A stretch of 64,000 bases of DNA from positions 15,935,198 through 15,999,197 of the forward strand of contig NW_024881321.1 of assembly GCF_018691265.1 (NCBI RefSeq), written 5' to 3'. The notes beneath the pieces are model-generated. The model was not told where the DNA came from. It made no database searches and was given only the letters and a program-made list of their open reading frames with translations. The DNA comes from Tyto alba (taxonomy: Eukaryota > Chordata > Aves > Strigiformes > Tytonidae). Positions 25,755-40,559 of the stretch are shown one piece after another; within the stretch, counting starts at the first letter, position 1; every line of letters starts with the position of its first letter. The position numbers and the translations under genes are program-made.

Positions 25755-25786
25755 TGAAAAATATACTCTGTGAAAAATATACTCTG
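25755..25786. repeat. Exact 16-base tandem duplication
   Basis: tgaaaaatatactctg is present twice head to tail with no mismatch, which indicates a recent slippage or duplication event. Confidence 0.95.
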
Positions 25787-27409
25787 TCCTCATGCTACCC
25801 CACAGCAACAGGATATCTGTTGTAGTCCTTTTGTAGCAACATACTATAAATTTGGCCCCAAATACGAACTTGTTATTTTCTTCCAACTTTTAAAATATTA
25901 TAGGAATATTCACCACTTAATTAGAAAAAATAAATTAGGTATTCCTGGGTATTACAAACTAACATTGTACTCAAATCATCCTGCTAGTTCATCTTCTCAA
26001 ATCCTATTCTAGTGTAAAAAATCATTATAAAATATTTTCTTCCAAACTGCTGTCAGAATTGTTATGCTTCCATTAATCAAAAAAAAACCAATCCAAAACT
26101 TAAAACTGGTTAGATAATAGATTGATAAACCCTACACAATATAATTGCATAGCTGAAAACTTATTTTTCCTCTGCTGCCACTATGGTTTTCCCAAATGAT
26201 TCCTACACAATATTAAAAAAGAATTTTTTTAAAAAAATAAAATTACAAAACCCCTTCTAGGTTACATCATTGAGTCTTTTTGGCTAAAGCCTTCTTTGTA
26301 TCAGTGGTTCTAGTGAAGGTATTGGACTTGCATGGTATAGCAAGAAAGAGCCTAACAACTAGTACACATGGTAAAGTTGATTCATATACATGAGAAAGTA
26401 AACTAAAATAAGACATCATTTGCCTCTAGATTTGTCAGAGAAATGGACTAATGACCTCTCATACTTTTTAAGACAACTTAGAATCCTACTAATATTTTAG
26501 GTTTCAAATTGTCAAAATCTTTTAAAATACACTAGATAAAACTGACTTACTTAAAAATACCATAAGCCTTAATTCACTTTAAAACTATGCTCTTCCATGT
26601 AATTGTTGAGATACAGAAAGGTTCTAACACTGTTCTTGTCATAGAATTTAAGCAAGTGACTACATTTTTTACTATATTACTACTTTAAAATTAAGTATAT
26701 TTTGTTTGCTGTACTTTGTGCATGCTCAAAACGTTGCGAAGCTTGCAAAGATTTTCCTCGCAATGTGTGGCATGGTTTTGCAATAGGCAAAGTAACTCAA
26801 AAAAGGTTAGAATGGTATGAACTCAAAATAACATCCAATCTCTTATGTTATAATATATAACAGAAACAAATTTACACTGGAGGGTAAGACTAGAGAGCTG
26901 AACTTACTATGAACTTATTTTAATGAAATGTCAACTCAGGAAAAAAGTCAGACTAATGCGACTTTGTTTTCTTGATGTCCCATGTGAAATAAACTGAGTG
27001 TAAGTATGTTTGAAACAGAGCAAATGTACATATTATACACAGGAAGCATGGATATTTGTGGATGTGAGATAAGAATGATTGAGGGAATCTTGAAAAAATG
27101 CATTTTTAAGAAAAACCACATTGTAAACACAGCCAATTAAAACATAACCACATAACTTAGTAGCAAAATAATATGACCTCTTGCCATTAAAGCATTTAAA
27201 ATTCTTCTATTCCTGTAGAAGTCCTCTTCTCTCAATACAGTGAGACATCTTTGTTTCCAAATAATCATTAGGTTAACATCTTTTAAACTATTGCAAAGGA
27301 ACTACTAATGGTCCTCTTAACCTACTAGCAGAGCAAGGTTACAAAAATGATGAGCCCTTGCTGGGATACAGAGATTTGGCATTTTCAGTCTAAATGCATG
27401 AAAGGAAGC

Positions 27410-27660
27410 ATTCGAAGACAAGTGAGGGTGAGAGGGGAAAAAGGGTCAATCTACAATTCCATTGTCGGAGTTGGGAGCACAACAGTGTAAAGAAAGGGGA
27501 AAAAAAGAAAGAACAAGGCAGAACAAAGGCGTGTCCAGGCCTGCCTTTGGCTTGTGCTGGGAACTGAGGTGTTATAAATTAACAAATAAACAAGGATAAG
27601 ACAAGCTGTTGCCCAAGCCTCTACAGTATCCGAGCAGAGATGAATATGCGCCTTGACATA
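27410..27660. promoter_or_regulatory. Candidate intronic regulatory block (weak)
   Basis: A short stretch with several CpGs (ttgtcggag, aggcgtgtc, atccgagc, tgcgcc) and SOX/TCF-like aacaaagg words in CpG-poor surroundings. Inference only. Confidence 0.22.
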
Positions 27661-30600
27661 TGAACTAAATCACCATAATAGGCAAGTCTGAATGTGACAC
27701 ATATCTCTAAAATATTCGTAAATGCTACATCCACTCCATCCATTGTTCCTCAATTTCCAAAATTCACCTGTTTTTGTTCAAACCAGATTTTATCTGCAAA
27801 CAGCAGCTGGTTTGGGCCAAATACAACAAACATTTTTCACTGTATTTGGTTTGTTGCCATTCTATTTTATTCTTTCACCAGATAACATGGAAACAATCAT
27901 CCTGGAAGCTGTGACAGCTATTTAAACAATAATAGATGAATAGAGGTAGCCACTCTCGTTTTGTTCCTAAATGCAAGTAGGATAAGTTCAGATCAGTCAC
28001 CAATCAAACTGGAGAATATTGATACTGCCAGTATTTGAAAGCAAACCATAATAGCTGGCTCTGAAAAATACTATGCAGATTACTGCCTTTCTGTAATCAT
28101 TTGATGTTTTTTTTGTAATGCATCTTGATGGCTTTTTATGCACTGTAAAAAATTTCTCAAGTATTTGTTCCTGAAACAGGCTCATTCTTACCATTTGAAT
28201 GATGAAAGAGGCTCAATTTTTCACTTTTTAATTTCATAAATCTGGTGCATACATTTTTGTGGAAACAATCTACTCCATTTAGTTTAATATGATTTTGGTT
28301 TATGTTGTCAAAACTTTAGTACAAAGTTTTATATTTTACCTTCCTCAGAGTAGAGGCTTCAGCTGTGTTAATTCATCTGTAATTGTTGATTTATATTAAC
28401 ACAAAAGAACAGGGGGTCCCATGTCCTGAACTGAAATGTTTACCAACTTCAGGCAGATTTAGAAAAAATAAAAACAAAAATCCTCTTGCTCGATTCCCGT
28501 ATCATTTGGCTGCTTTATAGATTTGGTCATTCAAGATTCACCTAGTATGTAACTAGGGGCAATGCAAGATGACTGAAGGATGTTGCAAACTGTTAAAGGA
28601 ATGTACTGAAATTAACTCTTATAATAACATATCTTTTTCCAATCCACATTTTAATTTCTTCATTTTATGCTAGAAACAGTTCTTCAAGAGACACAAGTAC
28701 TCTGAAATGAAAACAACTGCATCTGTGGCAGCTGGGAATAAGGGGAGAATATAAAATATTCAAATGGACTGACTTGCTGGTTGTTGTTTCTGTAACATTT
28801 CAAAGAGGCTGGTGCTCTCACGGTCAACAGTACCATTGCAACTGCTGTCCACTGAGTTCTATTTCTTGGCTTGGTATGTTTGCCTGAGGACTTTGGGAAT
28901 AATAACGCCCCAATAATGAAATATGACTAAAGATTAAAAGCTTATATGGAAAAGATCACAGTCACTAAGAATACGTTTCTTGGTTGTGTACTTTGCACAC
29001 AATGGCTTTATACCTGGTGCAGTCACATATATTTGTTGCAAATAGGTCTTACAGAAGCCATACAGCTGTGTATCACTTCTACCAATACGTTCCATTTTTT
29101 GAAGTGGCATGGCTTCAAAATATGCACACTTTCACTTGATGTAAAGGACTAAACAAGAATAAAAGTACATAAAAACCTAGTTTTAGAAGTCCACTTTGGA
29201 GGTAGGTTTAGATGCAGGACTTGCCCATCATCAGTAAAACTCACATTTACTGACAATTCTGTCTGATTTTAACCACTGAAAATACAATATTCTGAGTTGA
29301 TGCTTGTCCTTTTTTTTGGAGAAGAGAGTTTCAATTAATACATTTCCAGTATTTGTTTAATCTTTTTAAAGAAAATGCAGTCTCTCCAGACCACTCCTCA
29401 CTGACACACAAGGTCACTAAGCATACTGCAGTTGGAGTTGTCTCCATAATGGCAAATTAGAGCCAGATAGAGAATGAACCCTTGAACACAACATTTGGAA
29501 CCTCTCTTTCTCCCAGGTTCAGTGATATCCCTTCTATGTTGATAACTTGCAAGTCAATTTATCTATAAACACACAGGAAAAAAAGGAATGTATTGCTGGC
29601 TGGAATTGAGATGTGGGGGTTTGGAAACAGGGATGACTTGACAAGGCGACAGGGTCTAATCAATAAGTGAGGGAACACTGAGTTGAGAAAATAGGAAAGG
29701 ACGCTCAAGGTGGCTGAACACTTTGGAAAGGCATAATAGCATTGGGATTATGTTGTGAAGGAGGGGAGAAAGAGTGGCTGCGAGCAAGAAATTTATACTG
29801 ACTCAGGAAGAAATAAACAAAACAGCCAAATTGTTGTCTTTTTTAAACACAAAGTATTTTGTACAAGTAATCCTTGCAGTATTTCAAGAACTGTAGTTAA
29901 ATGTAAATGAAATGTATAGCTGTCAATAGCAAATATACAAAAATATGTTAACAATCATGTGGTTTAGTTTTGTTACAGAATTACTGGTATAACCTCACTA
30001 TAAATGAATGGAAAGAGTTGGAAAAATATATCCAAAAAGCTAAAATGTAATTAGTGGTGATGTTCCAGCTGTGAGGATTTCTTCAGGCTTTTTGGACTAG
30101 ATCAAATTGAGTTTATTCTTCATTTTACATGTCCCTAGGAGGGCCTCAGAGTCAATCAGCACAACTTATCTAATTTTCTCTTTCAATAAAAGGATTATTT
30201 TAATAACCTTTATCTTATTTTGCAGCCTATTACTGATTAGGGCTGGGTCAAGCAGTATTTGTTGATTTATTTATTCTAAGGATTTCACAACATTTCAGAA
30301 TAAATTATCATTCATATTTTGAAACAAAAATATTTTACCATGCAATTCAATGTTAAAATGCCAGTGATATTTCTACTTTGTGTACTTTGGCATCGTAACA
30401 CAAAATGTGCAAAACAAAATTATATGGTTTCTCTGTAACCGTAATAAAAATTATCCTGTTCACTCACAGAATTTTTTCAAGTGCATAGAATGGCCAGGAA
30501 TAAAGAAGAAATGGGATAGTCAGAGACGATTCTGCATGTATCTGACAATTATAAAGTACAAATATCTTGAACACCTGACAGTAACTTATACTAATTAACT

Positions 30601-31999
30601 CTAAAGAAATACATATTCCTAAAGATAAAATGATGGCTAGAAAGGTACGATAAATATTTTTATTACATTTTTGAACAATATATTAGTGTAAATACAAGGC
30701 ACTTTATAACAGTATAACCTTCAGTTTGCAGTTATGAGAACTATGTCCATTATTTCTTTTTTAAAGATCCTTATATGCTACTGGCAGGGATCAGATGCAG
30801 ATTAAGGCCATCTGTGCTTTGGATGCTGAAAAAAAGTATAAATGTATTTTGCTGGTTCATGTCAAATGTCCCAATTAGTACTCTGCTAGCTCCACTCCAT
30901 CAGCCAGGCAATACTGAGTGCTAAAAACAATGTTTCTTGGCTTTGCAGCAATTCTATGGGAACTGCTTATATGCAAAAGTGTACGTGGAGGGTCATGTAA
31001 ATGTGTCTCCCTATAGGTTCACAAGAGTCATTCTGAGATTTATTTAAAGTCATGCTGAGTAGTGTCCATAATCATCTATGTAGTAAAGGGATCTCTGGTT
31101 AGGAAATCAAACTCGACCGCTCATGATACTAGTTATTTAATCTCCTTTACTGTGTTGGCTACAGAAGTTGGCTCCCTCATCTAGATAGCCTGATCGTACA
31201 TTTAGCTTTCCTAAATGTATGCAGAATCAAAGATCAAGCCAAGTACTTTTGAGTCTGAGCTAAATTCCTTATTAACATCAAACTGCAAATTAGGGATTGG
31301 ACTTGAAGACTGCATAATTAATCAACTGTACATTAAACCTCACATTTTTAAAATTATGGACATAAATATGCACATCAACTGATAAAAGCAATACACATTG
31401 CAATAAGTATGAAATACTTATTTTTGTGCTGCCTATTCCTCCTTGTACTTTAACTGTTGCTGTATGGCTACGGCAAAATGCAGAGAAAAAAACATTACAG
31501 AATGTAACAATTGCATGTTGCTAGATTTTATTAGATCATTTCAATTGTCACATGATTTGGATTAATAATCCTGTGCACATGTTTCATGAAAGCTGAAAAC
31601 CATCTATTATTTTGGGATTTAAGGCGATTTAAAAAATAAGGAATATAAATAATATTAGCATTTCTGTCACTGTCAGCTGAAATAACACCACTCCTTTTTT
31701 GTAAGTATAACAGTAGTAAGAAGGGAATTCTTGATAAGAGCACAGCTGGTAACTTGTAATTCTCTGAAGATGAAGGTTTTATGGTAATACCTGGCACCGC
31801 ATTGTATTCATACTGTTTTTCTTGGTCTGTGTTCAGTTAATAATTCTAATATTCATTCTCTTCATGAAAATAATAAAAAAAAAATTAAGACAACATTTTG
31901 CAGAAGTCTGTATCTAGCCATGTTGCAATTATGGGGAACTCAGCATCAATGTTCCTGCTGCCTTGTCACATGGCCCATGTTCTTGGTAATCTGCTGACA

Positions 32000-32200
32000 G
32001 CATGAATTGGATGTCCAAACAGAAAATGAGTAGACGGCGATGTGTCTGTGCAACACTCGTCAGCTGTCATTCATTCAGCAGCCCATAACCTGTCCCACAC
32101 CCTCATCCCCAGAGTGCTGGCAAGCAGATGAGGTTGGCACCTGGTGTAAAGCAGCAGCACAGAAGTCAACAGTACTGCATTTCACAAATAAATACGTCAG
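32000..32200. promoter_or_regulatory. Candidate intronic regulatory block
   Basis: An information-rich patch with a CAGCTG E-box (gtcagctgtcattcattcag), TGACAG words of the TALE-homeodomain type and several CpGs (gacggcgatg, ctcgtc, tacgtc). Its composition differs from the AT-rich flanks on both sides. Confidence 0.28.
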
Positions 32201-35200
32201 AGACATTCAATAGAGAAGAGAAAAGAGGTTTGAACACTTTGCATTTATGGTAGCTTATATTGGTCATCTGTCTCAGCAGAAAAATACTTATCTGGTCAGA
32301 ATTTGCAAAACTGGATGTACTGATTAATGTGTTTTGTTTAACTGTACTCATACAGAATATTTTACATAAATATATAAAATGTTCAGTGACAGTACTTTCT
32401 GCAAAAACCCAATACTTTTAAAACATGTATACTTATATTCACTTCACTTTCCTGTAAGATCTTATTAATGCTCATGATTTTAATAACTTGTCTAATAAAA
32501 AGGATACTATCAAGTACCTCTAATATTCAGACTGACAGCATATTAATTAGACCACAGAATAAGATGACCAGTCTAAAAATGCACAGCAAGACAGAACCAT
32601 ATTAAGAAAAACTATTCCCAAGCTCTCTCCATTCCAAAATTCCTACCCCAGATCTATTAGTGCCTCACTCTTAGAGCTCAAAATGCCAATAGAATAAAAT
32701 AATGAAAAGATAGTCAGATGGACTCGTCCAACACAACTGTATGGGGCTATGGGGTAATAGGTTCAGGAATTCTTGCATATGCAAGGAAAAGCTACAAATG
32801 CATTGAAAATGCAGGGGAAGATATCCTGCTTTGAAAAGAAAGTACCTAGGGGACTGTGTCGGTCAAGTCCTGTAGTCATGCTTCTGTGAGATTAAGGTAA
32901 CAGCTGTTTTATCATCAGTAGTTCAATAACACCTCGTCTTTGCTTAAGTACCCAAATGGCAATACACACTTTTTACAGAAATATGTGATCTAGTAAAATC
33001 TTAGCTCTTCTCACAGTTAGTAAAGTAATTGGTACTGAAAACAAAAGGATGTGAAGCATCCCATTTTGAGAAATTCTCACCATGAAGGGTACAAAATGAG
33101 TGAGCTGTTCTAGTATCATGAAGCAGTATAACACAGAGGCTTCCTTAGTTTTGGGGCTAAAATCCCCCTATTTGCATAAGAGACTATCAACTATATTTAA
33201 CTCACTTTTAAAAATGATTTCGCAATAATTTTTTTAAACAGATATAATAAACATCCTTAATGTGTCTATCTATGGAATGGTTCCAGTACTCAGATGCAAA
33301 TGTTGTAGACAATAATTGATGTACACATTTTGGATTATATGGTTATGATATCCTAATAGAAATTTGGCTGTCTGCCTATGGGAGCTCAATATGAGTTTCA
33401 TAGTTTATATTATCTGAAACAATCCTTTACAATATTATAGACACATTTCTCAACCCATTGCCTATAGATTATATCCTGATATCTGGTTTTCACAGAAATC
33501 CATAATAATAAACAAACCAAAATCCCTAAACCCCAGAGTGCTCAGAAACAAAATTCAGAATGAAAAGCAAGCTTTTTTACATCTGGTATGATTTCTACTG
33601 CAATTCATTCATCAAACATCTGCAACAAGCTGCCAGAACGTGTCCATTAGTGAGATTTCTATGGCATTCACTAGCTTGATGCTCACTGATAGAATAATGT
33701 AGAAGTTTTACCTCTAATGTTTTCTGCTCCATTTGAGGCATCCACTTTAAAGTGAGATTTGGTCTGCATGTGTCTTCATGTCTTGGAATATGTAATTTAT
33801 GCTAATATATCAGAATACATATTAGAGAAGAACAAAAAATATCCTTTATGTATTTATACATTATGGGTCACATTCAGCACTGATTTAAGAAGATAAGAGA
33901 TGGTTTGGAGTCATCATGCAACCTGGATCAGTTTGGTTTACATTAAATACAGAAAATTAAGGTACCTTATACAGAAAACATGCCATGTATTTGCTGGTAA
34001 ATTTAAATCTTTCCCAGGATCCAGTTTAAAAACTCAGGCAAATTAAATACTGCATTCTACCTTTTATCTATAACCTATCATAATATCAAGGAAATAAGCA
34101 TTTTAACTCCATTACAGGGACAGATCTTTTTACTAACTCTGTTTTACATCAGAATTTATGTAAATGTTTCAGTGTTTATGCCAATAATGTATTTGAAAAA
34201 AATATTTCATTCCTTAAGCAATTATAAATGCTATGCAATAGATGCAAAATACAAATCCTCAGAGTGGTTCAAATGCTAACTACTACTTTATGATAATTCA
34301 CATATGTGATAACTGTACATAAATAAGACAGGGATCAAAAGACCTTTACCATTATGATACTGTGAAAACAGTTACTGCCTAAACAAACTGAAATAAATTG
34401 CACAAACTTTATTGTCTTAACCTGATGAGCTCATTATATATTTAAAGATAATACTTTTATTCGGTATGATGATAGCAGGTTGGCTTTTAGCCCTTCTAGA
34501 AAAAGAGCAAGAGCTGCATCAAGAAATGACTGCCCCACATGTTTTTATGAACTGTTGCATCCGTAAGACTGAGGTGAGCAAGTCACAGCAACTTCAGTAA
34601 TTTTATTTCAGTTTTTGAAAGGAAATCAGTGCTACCGATGAAGGCTACTCTTCTACCAAATCTCAGTACAATTCATCGAGTTCAAAAACTGTAATCTAAG
34701 TTATTTTTTAATTATTTTCAAAACAACTCTTGTTTGTCCTAGTTTTTCTATAACTCAGCATATTCTATTGTTTCCTACAATCTTTTCCTTACTTCTCAAA
34801 CCTTTTTCTCAGTAACACTTATTGTTTCTAAAATTTATTTGGTTCAGGAGTTTCTTCCCCTTCCAAGTTATGAAGAAAATAGTCTGCTCATTGAAATATC
34901 AGGTTTAAATAAACAGAGTAGAAAAAATACAGTTAGAGAAAAGGAAAAGATTGTGACAGAAATCTAAAGGGACAAAACAGCCTAAATAATCTCCCTATTT
35001 CAAAAAATAAAACAGATCTTGACTTCTTTTCTGCTTACTCATTTTCAAATGTAAAACTGTGAAAACAAGATCTAAATCATTAACAAAACAGGTAAGAAAG
35101 TTGAAAATAAATTCTTAAAAACACATCTTTGATTTATGCTTAATTTTCATATATTTTGGTGTAATCATTACTGGCATGGTCCGGAAGTGACTTCTGATTA

Positions 35201-35628
35201 TTTTTTTTAAATATAAGTAATTCAAGCCAATACTGTTACGTTTAAATGAGAATGTGTAGGAAGGTTCAACATTAGGTCCAGTGGTTTGAAATATAATGAC
35301 CATTTTACTGTACTACTTTTCTATCATTTTGGTCTATAAAAGAAGATTCTTCTACGTAGCACCATGCCATTTTCAGTGTGGAAAGTAAATGAAGATTTGT
35401 TGAATACAAAAGCAACAGACATCTTAGACATCATAACAGCAGAACTTCAGCTGGTACAGACCTTTTTGGATTCATAGAGGAAATAAAGTTGAGTCAAGGA
35501 TCTAATCCTATGCTTAATCTCAGTTCCCCAAAAGATTGGGAGTGCAGAAGCCATTTGTAAATCCAGGATTTGCCTCAAAACTCCTACACAAAGTGTTAGA
35601 TTTTTGTTTCAGGTTAAGAACAGGAGGG

Positions 35629-35646
35629 AAAAAAAAAAAAAAAAAA
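35629..35646. repeat. Poly(A), 18 bases
   Basis: Uninterrupted A run on the plus strand preceded by gttaagaacaggaggg. No retrocopy was recognised. Confidence 0.95.
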
Positions 35647-35990
35647 CAGGGGAACACATTCAGAGAAATTTTGCTTTAACCCTATCACTATTTCTGGCTG
35701 TTTTGTCTCTGTACAGCATTAAGGGTGGTATTGTACAGTCCCATTATACAGCAGATGTTAAATGCAAAGTAAAATAGTCAGTTGTAAATGATTGATGATC
35801 CTCTTTACTATTTCAAAATAAGCCCTGATTATTTATATAGTTTTGGACACTGCTTGAAAGCATCATATTAAACCTAAACAATTGATCCATTTTCAGTGGC
35901 TTTTCTGTGTAATGTATTATGTATGTTTTTACATTCTTGTGTGTAAAAGGCCCTAGTGTATGAGAAATGTTCAGAGTTTTGACTGCTCCA

Positions 35991-36106
35991 CCCAGTCCAT
36001 ATGGGAGATTTGCTCTGTGTGTAAGACCTACCTTTTTCCACCAGGTCCATATGGCAGGCCTAAAACAGACAGGGCCTTCTATCCTCCACAGGGGCCATAT
36101 GGCAAA
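35991..36106. repeat. Three degenerate copies of a ~49-base unit with a CATATGG core
   Basis: The words ccagtccatatgg, ccaggtccatatggc and aggggccatatggc recur with CATATGG at 35998, 36048 and 36096, a spacing of 50 and 48 bases. The segments between them are diverged. This is a short, old minisatellite-like array. Confidence 0.6.
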
Positions 36107-39100
36107 GAGAGCTAGGTGAACACTCATTTACCTTGTATAAATACTTTACATGTCTCTAGCACATACACATACATACAGACATCTATACACTGATCAGATT
36201 GGATAGCAAACCCTTAGCTCCTGAAAATACTTTAGCCATATAATCAATACACCTATGATAATATGATATGAGATGTGGATTCTGATTTTTTCTGTTTTAT
36301 TAAAAAACTGGAAACTCAAATGATTAATTTAATTTAAATTTAATTCTGATAGTTTAACATATTTTGACAGATTATTATTTAATTATACTAACAAACTGGT
36401 AGACATTCATACAGACAACAGTTCTCTGTTAGTTTTCAGTATTACCTTACAAGAAGGGAACCAAATCACTTGAATCCACCCACTACCAAAGTGTGCATAC
36501 TATATAGAGAGAAAATATTTGTTTAAAGATTCATCTCTATGCTGTCCTACTAATAGCAGGTTTTGAGCAGGTTACTGTTCTCTTACTGTGTTTGAACAAA
36601 CTGGCTATAAACCAGAGAAACAATAATTCAATATAGACAGTAAACTATATGCAGAGTAATAAATATTTACAAGTCATGTAAATAAGCTACTATTTCCTGC
36701 AGACACAATACCTTTACCCTTACTACTGGAGTAAAAGAAAAACAGTATGATCTGAGAGCCATAGTATCTTCCTTCTACTGCCTGTACATTTCCTGTACGA
36801 GTAGAACCAGGTGCAGGGCTACAACATGAGTAAAACAGTTGCATTGGGTTGGATGATTAAGGACATGGATTTAAAATCAACTAAAAAAAAAAAGATGGCA
36901 ACTTCAAATTGTAATCCATATTTTCAAAGTAATTACTCTAAAATTGATACATTGTTATAGCATTTAGAACTCAATCCAAAGCTTTGCTGTAATTCTTCAG
37001 TAATTCAGAAACCCTCAGCATTTTATTTATACAGGAAAGATGGAAGCAATTTGTAACATATTTCTGAAAGTTTTATTGCACCTACAAGCTAATCTAAGAA
37101 ATGGAGCAATATTGCACAATAGTAGAAATTTTACAAACAACTATTACTTATTTGAAACTCAGAACATTATGAAATGTCAAAATTATATTGTTTTTGTTCA
37201 TAGGATTTATCGTGTTTTCATCTGGTTTCCTCTTGTTTCAGTTCATGTAAGTAACTCCTATGTTGTCACATGAATATTCAAATCTCTCAAAGAACTATCA
37301 GTGTTGAAAATAAATAACATAAAGAATTCAGAACAAGTATCCCTGTACATGGTCTCATAGTTTATTTTTGTATAGAGCATTTATGTTTTGTTTGGCATAC
37401 AATCAATAAAATATAGGAGAGTTTTCTACAAGGAATATATCTCCTCATTTCAAAGGAGCCAAATAATAATATGGATTTTAAGAAACCATGAGGATTTTAT
37501 TAAAGATTTAAAAAGTCTACCTACTATGCTCATGCGTCTTCCTCCTATCTTCCTACTTTTGGACATAGCCAAATACAGCTAAATCAATGGGGGAAAAAAG
37601 CTTTATTAATTTCAGGGGTTAACAAACATGACCCCAAACTCTTTATCTCTAACTTTCATTGTAGGAAAGACATATATACCTAGTATTCATTTAGCCCCTT
37701 TGTTTCAGTTGTTATGTTTTGATATATTCTCCATATATTGCCTTTTGCATGTTCTGCTTTTCTTTACAATTTACAATGCATAGGTACAAACTTTTAATTC
37801 CAAATTTTGAAGGATTTGTCTATCTGCATAATTGATCATAAAAACACACATAGAGACCTCCCTTTGTGATTGTTGGAGTTTACAGAGTGACTAAGAGAGA
37901 CAAAGGGTAGAATCCCTCTCCCTAGGTTATCCAGTCTACCAGGGAAGCAGTACTCTCTAAATAATGGCCTAAATTCTCCATACAGCAAAGAGAAGGTCAG
38001 TGTTGATCAGACACAGCTATAGTGACTAAACTTTGTGAGCTGGATTCTTCCTCTTGAGGCTTTCACATGTAGCTTCTTCATTTTGTGTATTATGCAAAAA
38101 ACTTAGAGGACTATTTGAGAACCCTGTCTCTCAAAACTTTAGATACCATATTTTTAATTTGGAATAGAATAAAAAGGATGATACATAGAAGATAGGTAGA
38201 TCAAATACCTGTTTGTTTATTTCAATTTAAGATGGAGAACCTAGTCATAACTAAAATTATTAGCACATTTTTAAGATCCTTCTTATACTAGCATAGCTCA
38301 CATTTTTAAAAACATTCTTATAAAAGTATAAAATATAATTTTATACTTTGTACCTTCTCACTGAGTCAGCAGTTTTCTTTTTTGGAAGAACATGTTAAAT
38401 TAATTGAGCATCTCAATTATTCTTTATATATGTATAAATACATAAAGAAAGAAAAAAAATATGAACCTTACTTCATAAATATAATTTGGTGGGATTTTGT
38501 TAAAGTTTAGACATATAGATTTGTATTTGAAATCCTCTGAAGGTTACAGGGTAAAACCTTCCAACAATATCTCCAAGTCTTCAGGGACCAAATCCCATTA
38601 TGTGGAGTTCAGTGAAGAGGGTAAACACTACCATAAAGAAATACAAATTGCACATATTTCCCATTTAGCCAGTGTCACAGAAGTTCACCATTTAGAATTC
38701 TAACCAGTTAGGACTTATTCCTGGAGGTCAAGTACCTTGTGAACCTTGTCATCTCACTGATGACATCATATCCCATCCATCAATTCTTTCAAGAGCACAC
38801 TTGCCATCTGCTCAGCATGCTATAATAACTTATTAGACATATTCACAAGGTAACAATCTGTACAATGACACTGTTATCTTAATGCTGGCACATAGAGAGA
38901 TAGCAGCCATCGTTTCCCTGTCACAGCACAATTATTCTACCTTCCAACTTTAAAAGAGAAGTTACTTGGATACTTTAGCTTCTTATTAAATGACATGGAA
39001 ACAATGAATTCTCATCAGAAATATTTTTTTTGGCTTTGTGGTGTTTTTTGACCATGAACTGATAAATTAAGGCTACAGCATAAAGTACTAAGTTCAGTTT

Positions 39101-40065
39101 GATATATCTTTTGCACCTTGAAAGTTTTTGCAGTCATGCCCATTTTTAGAGTGCAGATTAAATGAATAAAAAACATACAATTCAATCACATGCATACAAA
39201 TAGCACTGAAATCCAACTTATTCTTTGCAAGCTTATTAATTTTCTAGAACTAATACTTATTATTTCTCTGCCCATCTTAAGCATCTCTTTCTAACAGCAA
39301 TCACTAGGTAGAAATAAATATGCAGCCAGAATCTTCATATTAAGCCTTAAGACGTTTTGGAATCCAAAAGTGGTGTGAATTTTCATAGATGCCTATATAT
39401 TTTTGAAGCTTTTTTAAAGTGTGTTAATACTAAGCATAGTTAGCACAGCTGCTGTCACAGTACTTATGACTTAATAAAAGTCCGCTATAGCTCTCCCTCG
39501 ACCTCAAAAAGTATTTTCAGAAAAAGGGCAATATTTATTTTGCATTACACAGAATTCATCCTCTGTTCCTTCCTTTGGCTCGTCATTTATTCCAGCTTAC
39601 ACTGTGATCAACATTGTACTAAAATAAAGTCAAGTACAACAGCCGCTCTCTGCCCATCAAAACTCACAGACGTCTGCCAAGCACTTGTAACAGCTGGTGT
39701 TACATTAATTAGTTTAAACTATTTATTTCATCCATCTCCAGAGCAGATTGAGCAAAAACATTAGAGATTATTCTAGCATCTGTAAGTGCCCTGCAAACAT
39801 TAACCAAACAAAGTTAGAATATCAGTCATTAACTTATAGTTTATGTGATTTAATACTCTATACACTTATTGAAAATATAAAAGAAAAATCTGTGGTTTAT
39901 CTTAGCTCTAGTAAGTTTTCTTTGATTGCCTTTTTAAAAATCTGAGTTTTAAATTTATATAAGACTTTGTGCCCATAAAGTTTCTTTTTTTAAAAAAAAA
40001 AAATATTACTAGAAAGCTATTATAATTCCTGGCAGCATGGACCATTAAGCAATATATGACAGGGA

Positions 40066-40124
40066 CTGGGTGACTCAGTGGATTAGTCAGAGGTTTTATG
40101 TCCACTGTTGGAATCCAGCCCTAA
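40066..40124 (+). repeat. tRNA-like SINE head relic
   Basis: gggtgactcagtggattag resembles a tRNA A box, and tgttggaatccagccc about 35 bases on resembles a B box. The arrangement fits the head of a tRNA-derived SINE. A MIR-like core lies about 440 bases to the right but in the opposite orientation, so they may be separate insertions. Confidence 0.35.
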
Positions 40125-40559
40125 ATACGGTGATCAAAACAGTGTTATCAAATGGTTGTAAAAATCTCAATTAAAATCACTCCTATAGCCTCTACTAAGT
40201 TTTTAGTGGACAACATAATAGATCTTTCACTATTGACAGAGTTCTCACAACTATCTTTCTTCCTTTAATATGCTGCGAATGGATGCTGGCAAAAGAATGT
40301 TGATTATAAGAGGTCCTAATGCTGCATTCCCTACTCAGATGGCTCAGAAGCAGAAGCCAATTCAAGGATGGCAGGAGTAGGCTCACAGCCACTGCCCGTG
40401 GGCTTGCCTCCATCAAAAATATAAAGCTTCCAACATTGCTCAATGAAATACTTAATGTGAGAATACTTATTTTTAGTGCCTAAGGCTCAAAAAGGAAATC
40501 AAAGTCCTGTGCAAATGCTTAAGGGTAACACCTTCCTCAGAGAACTCTGCTGTAAATAA

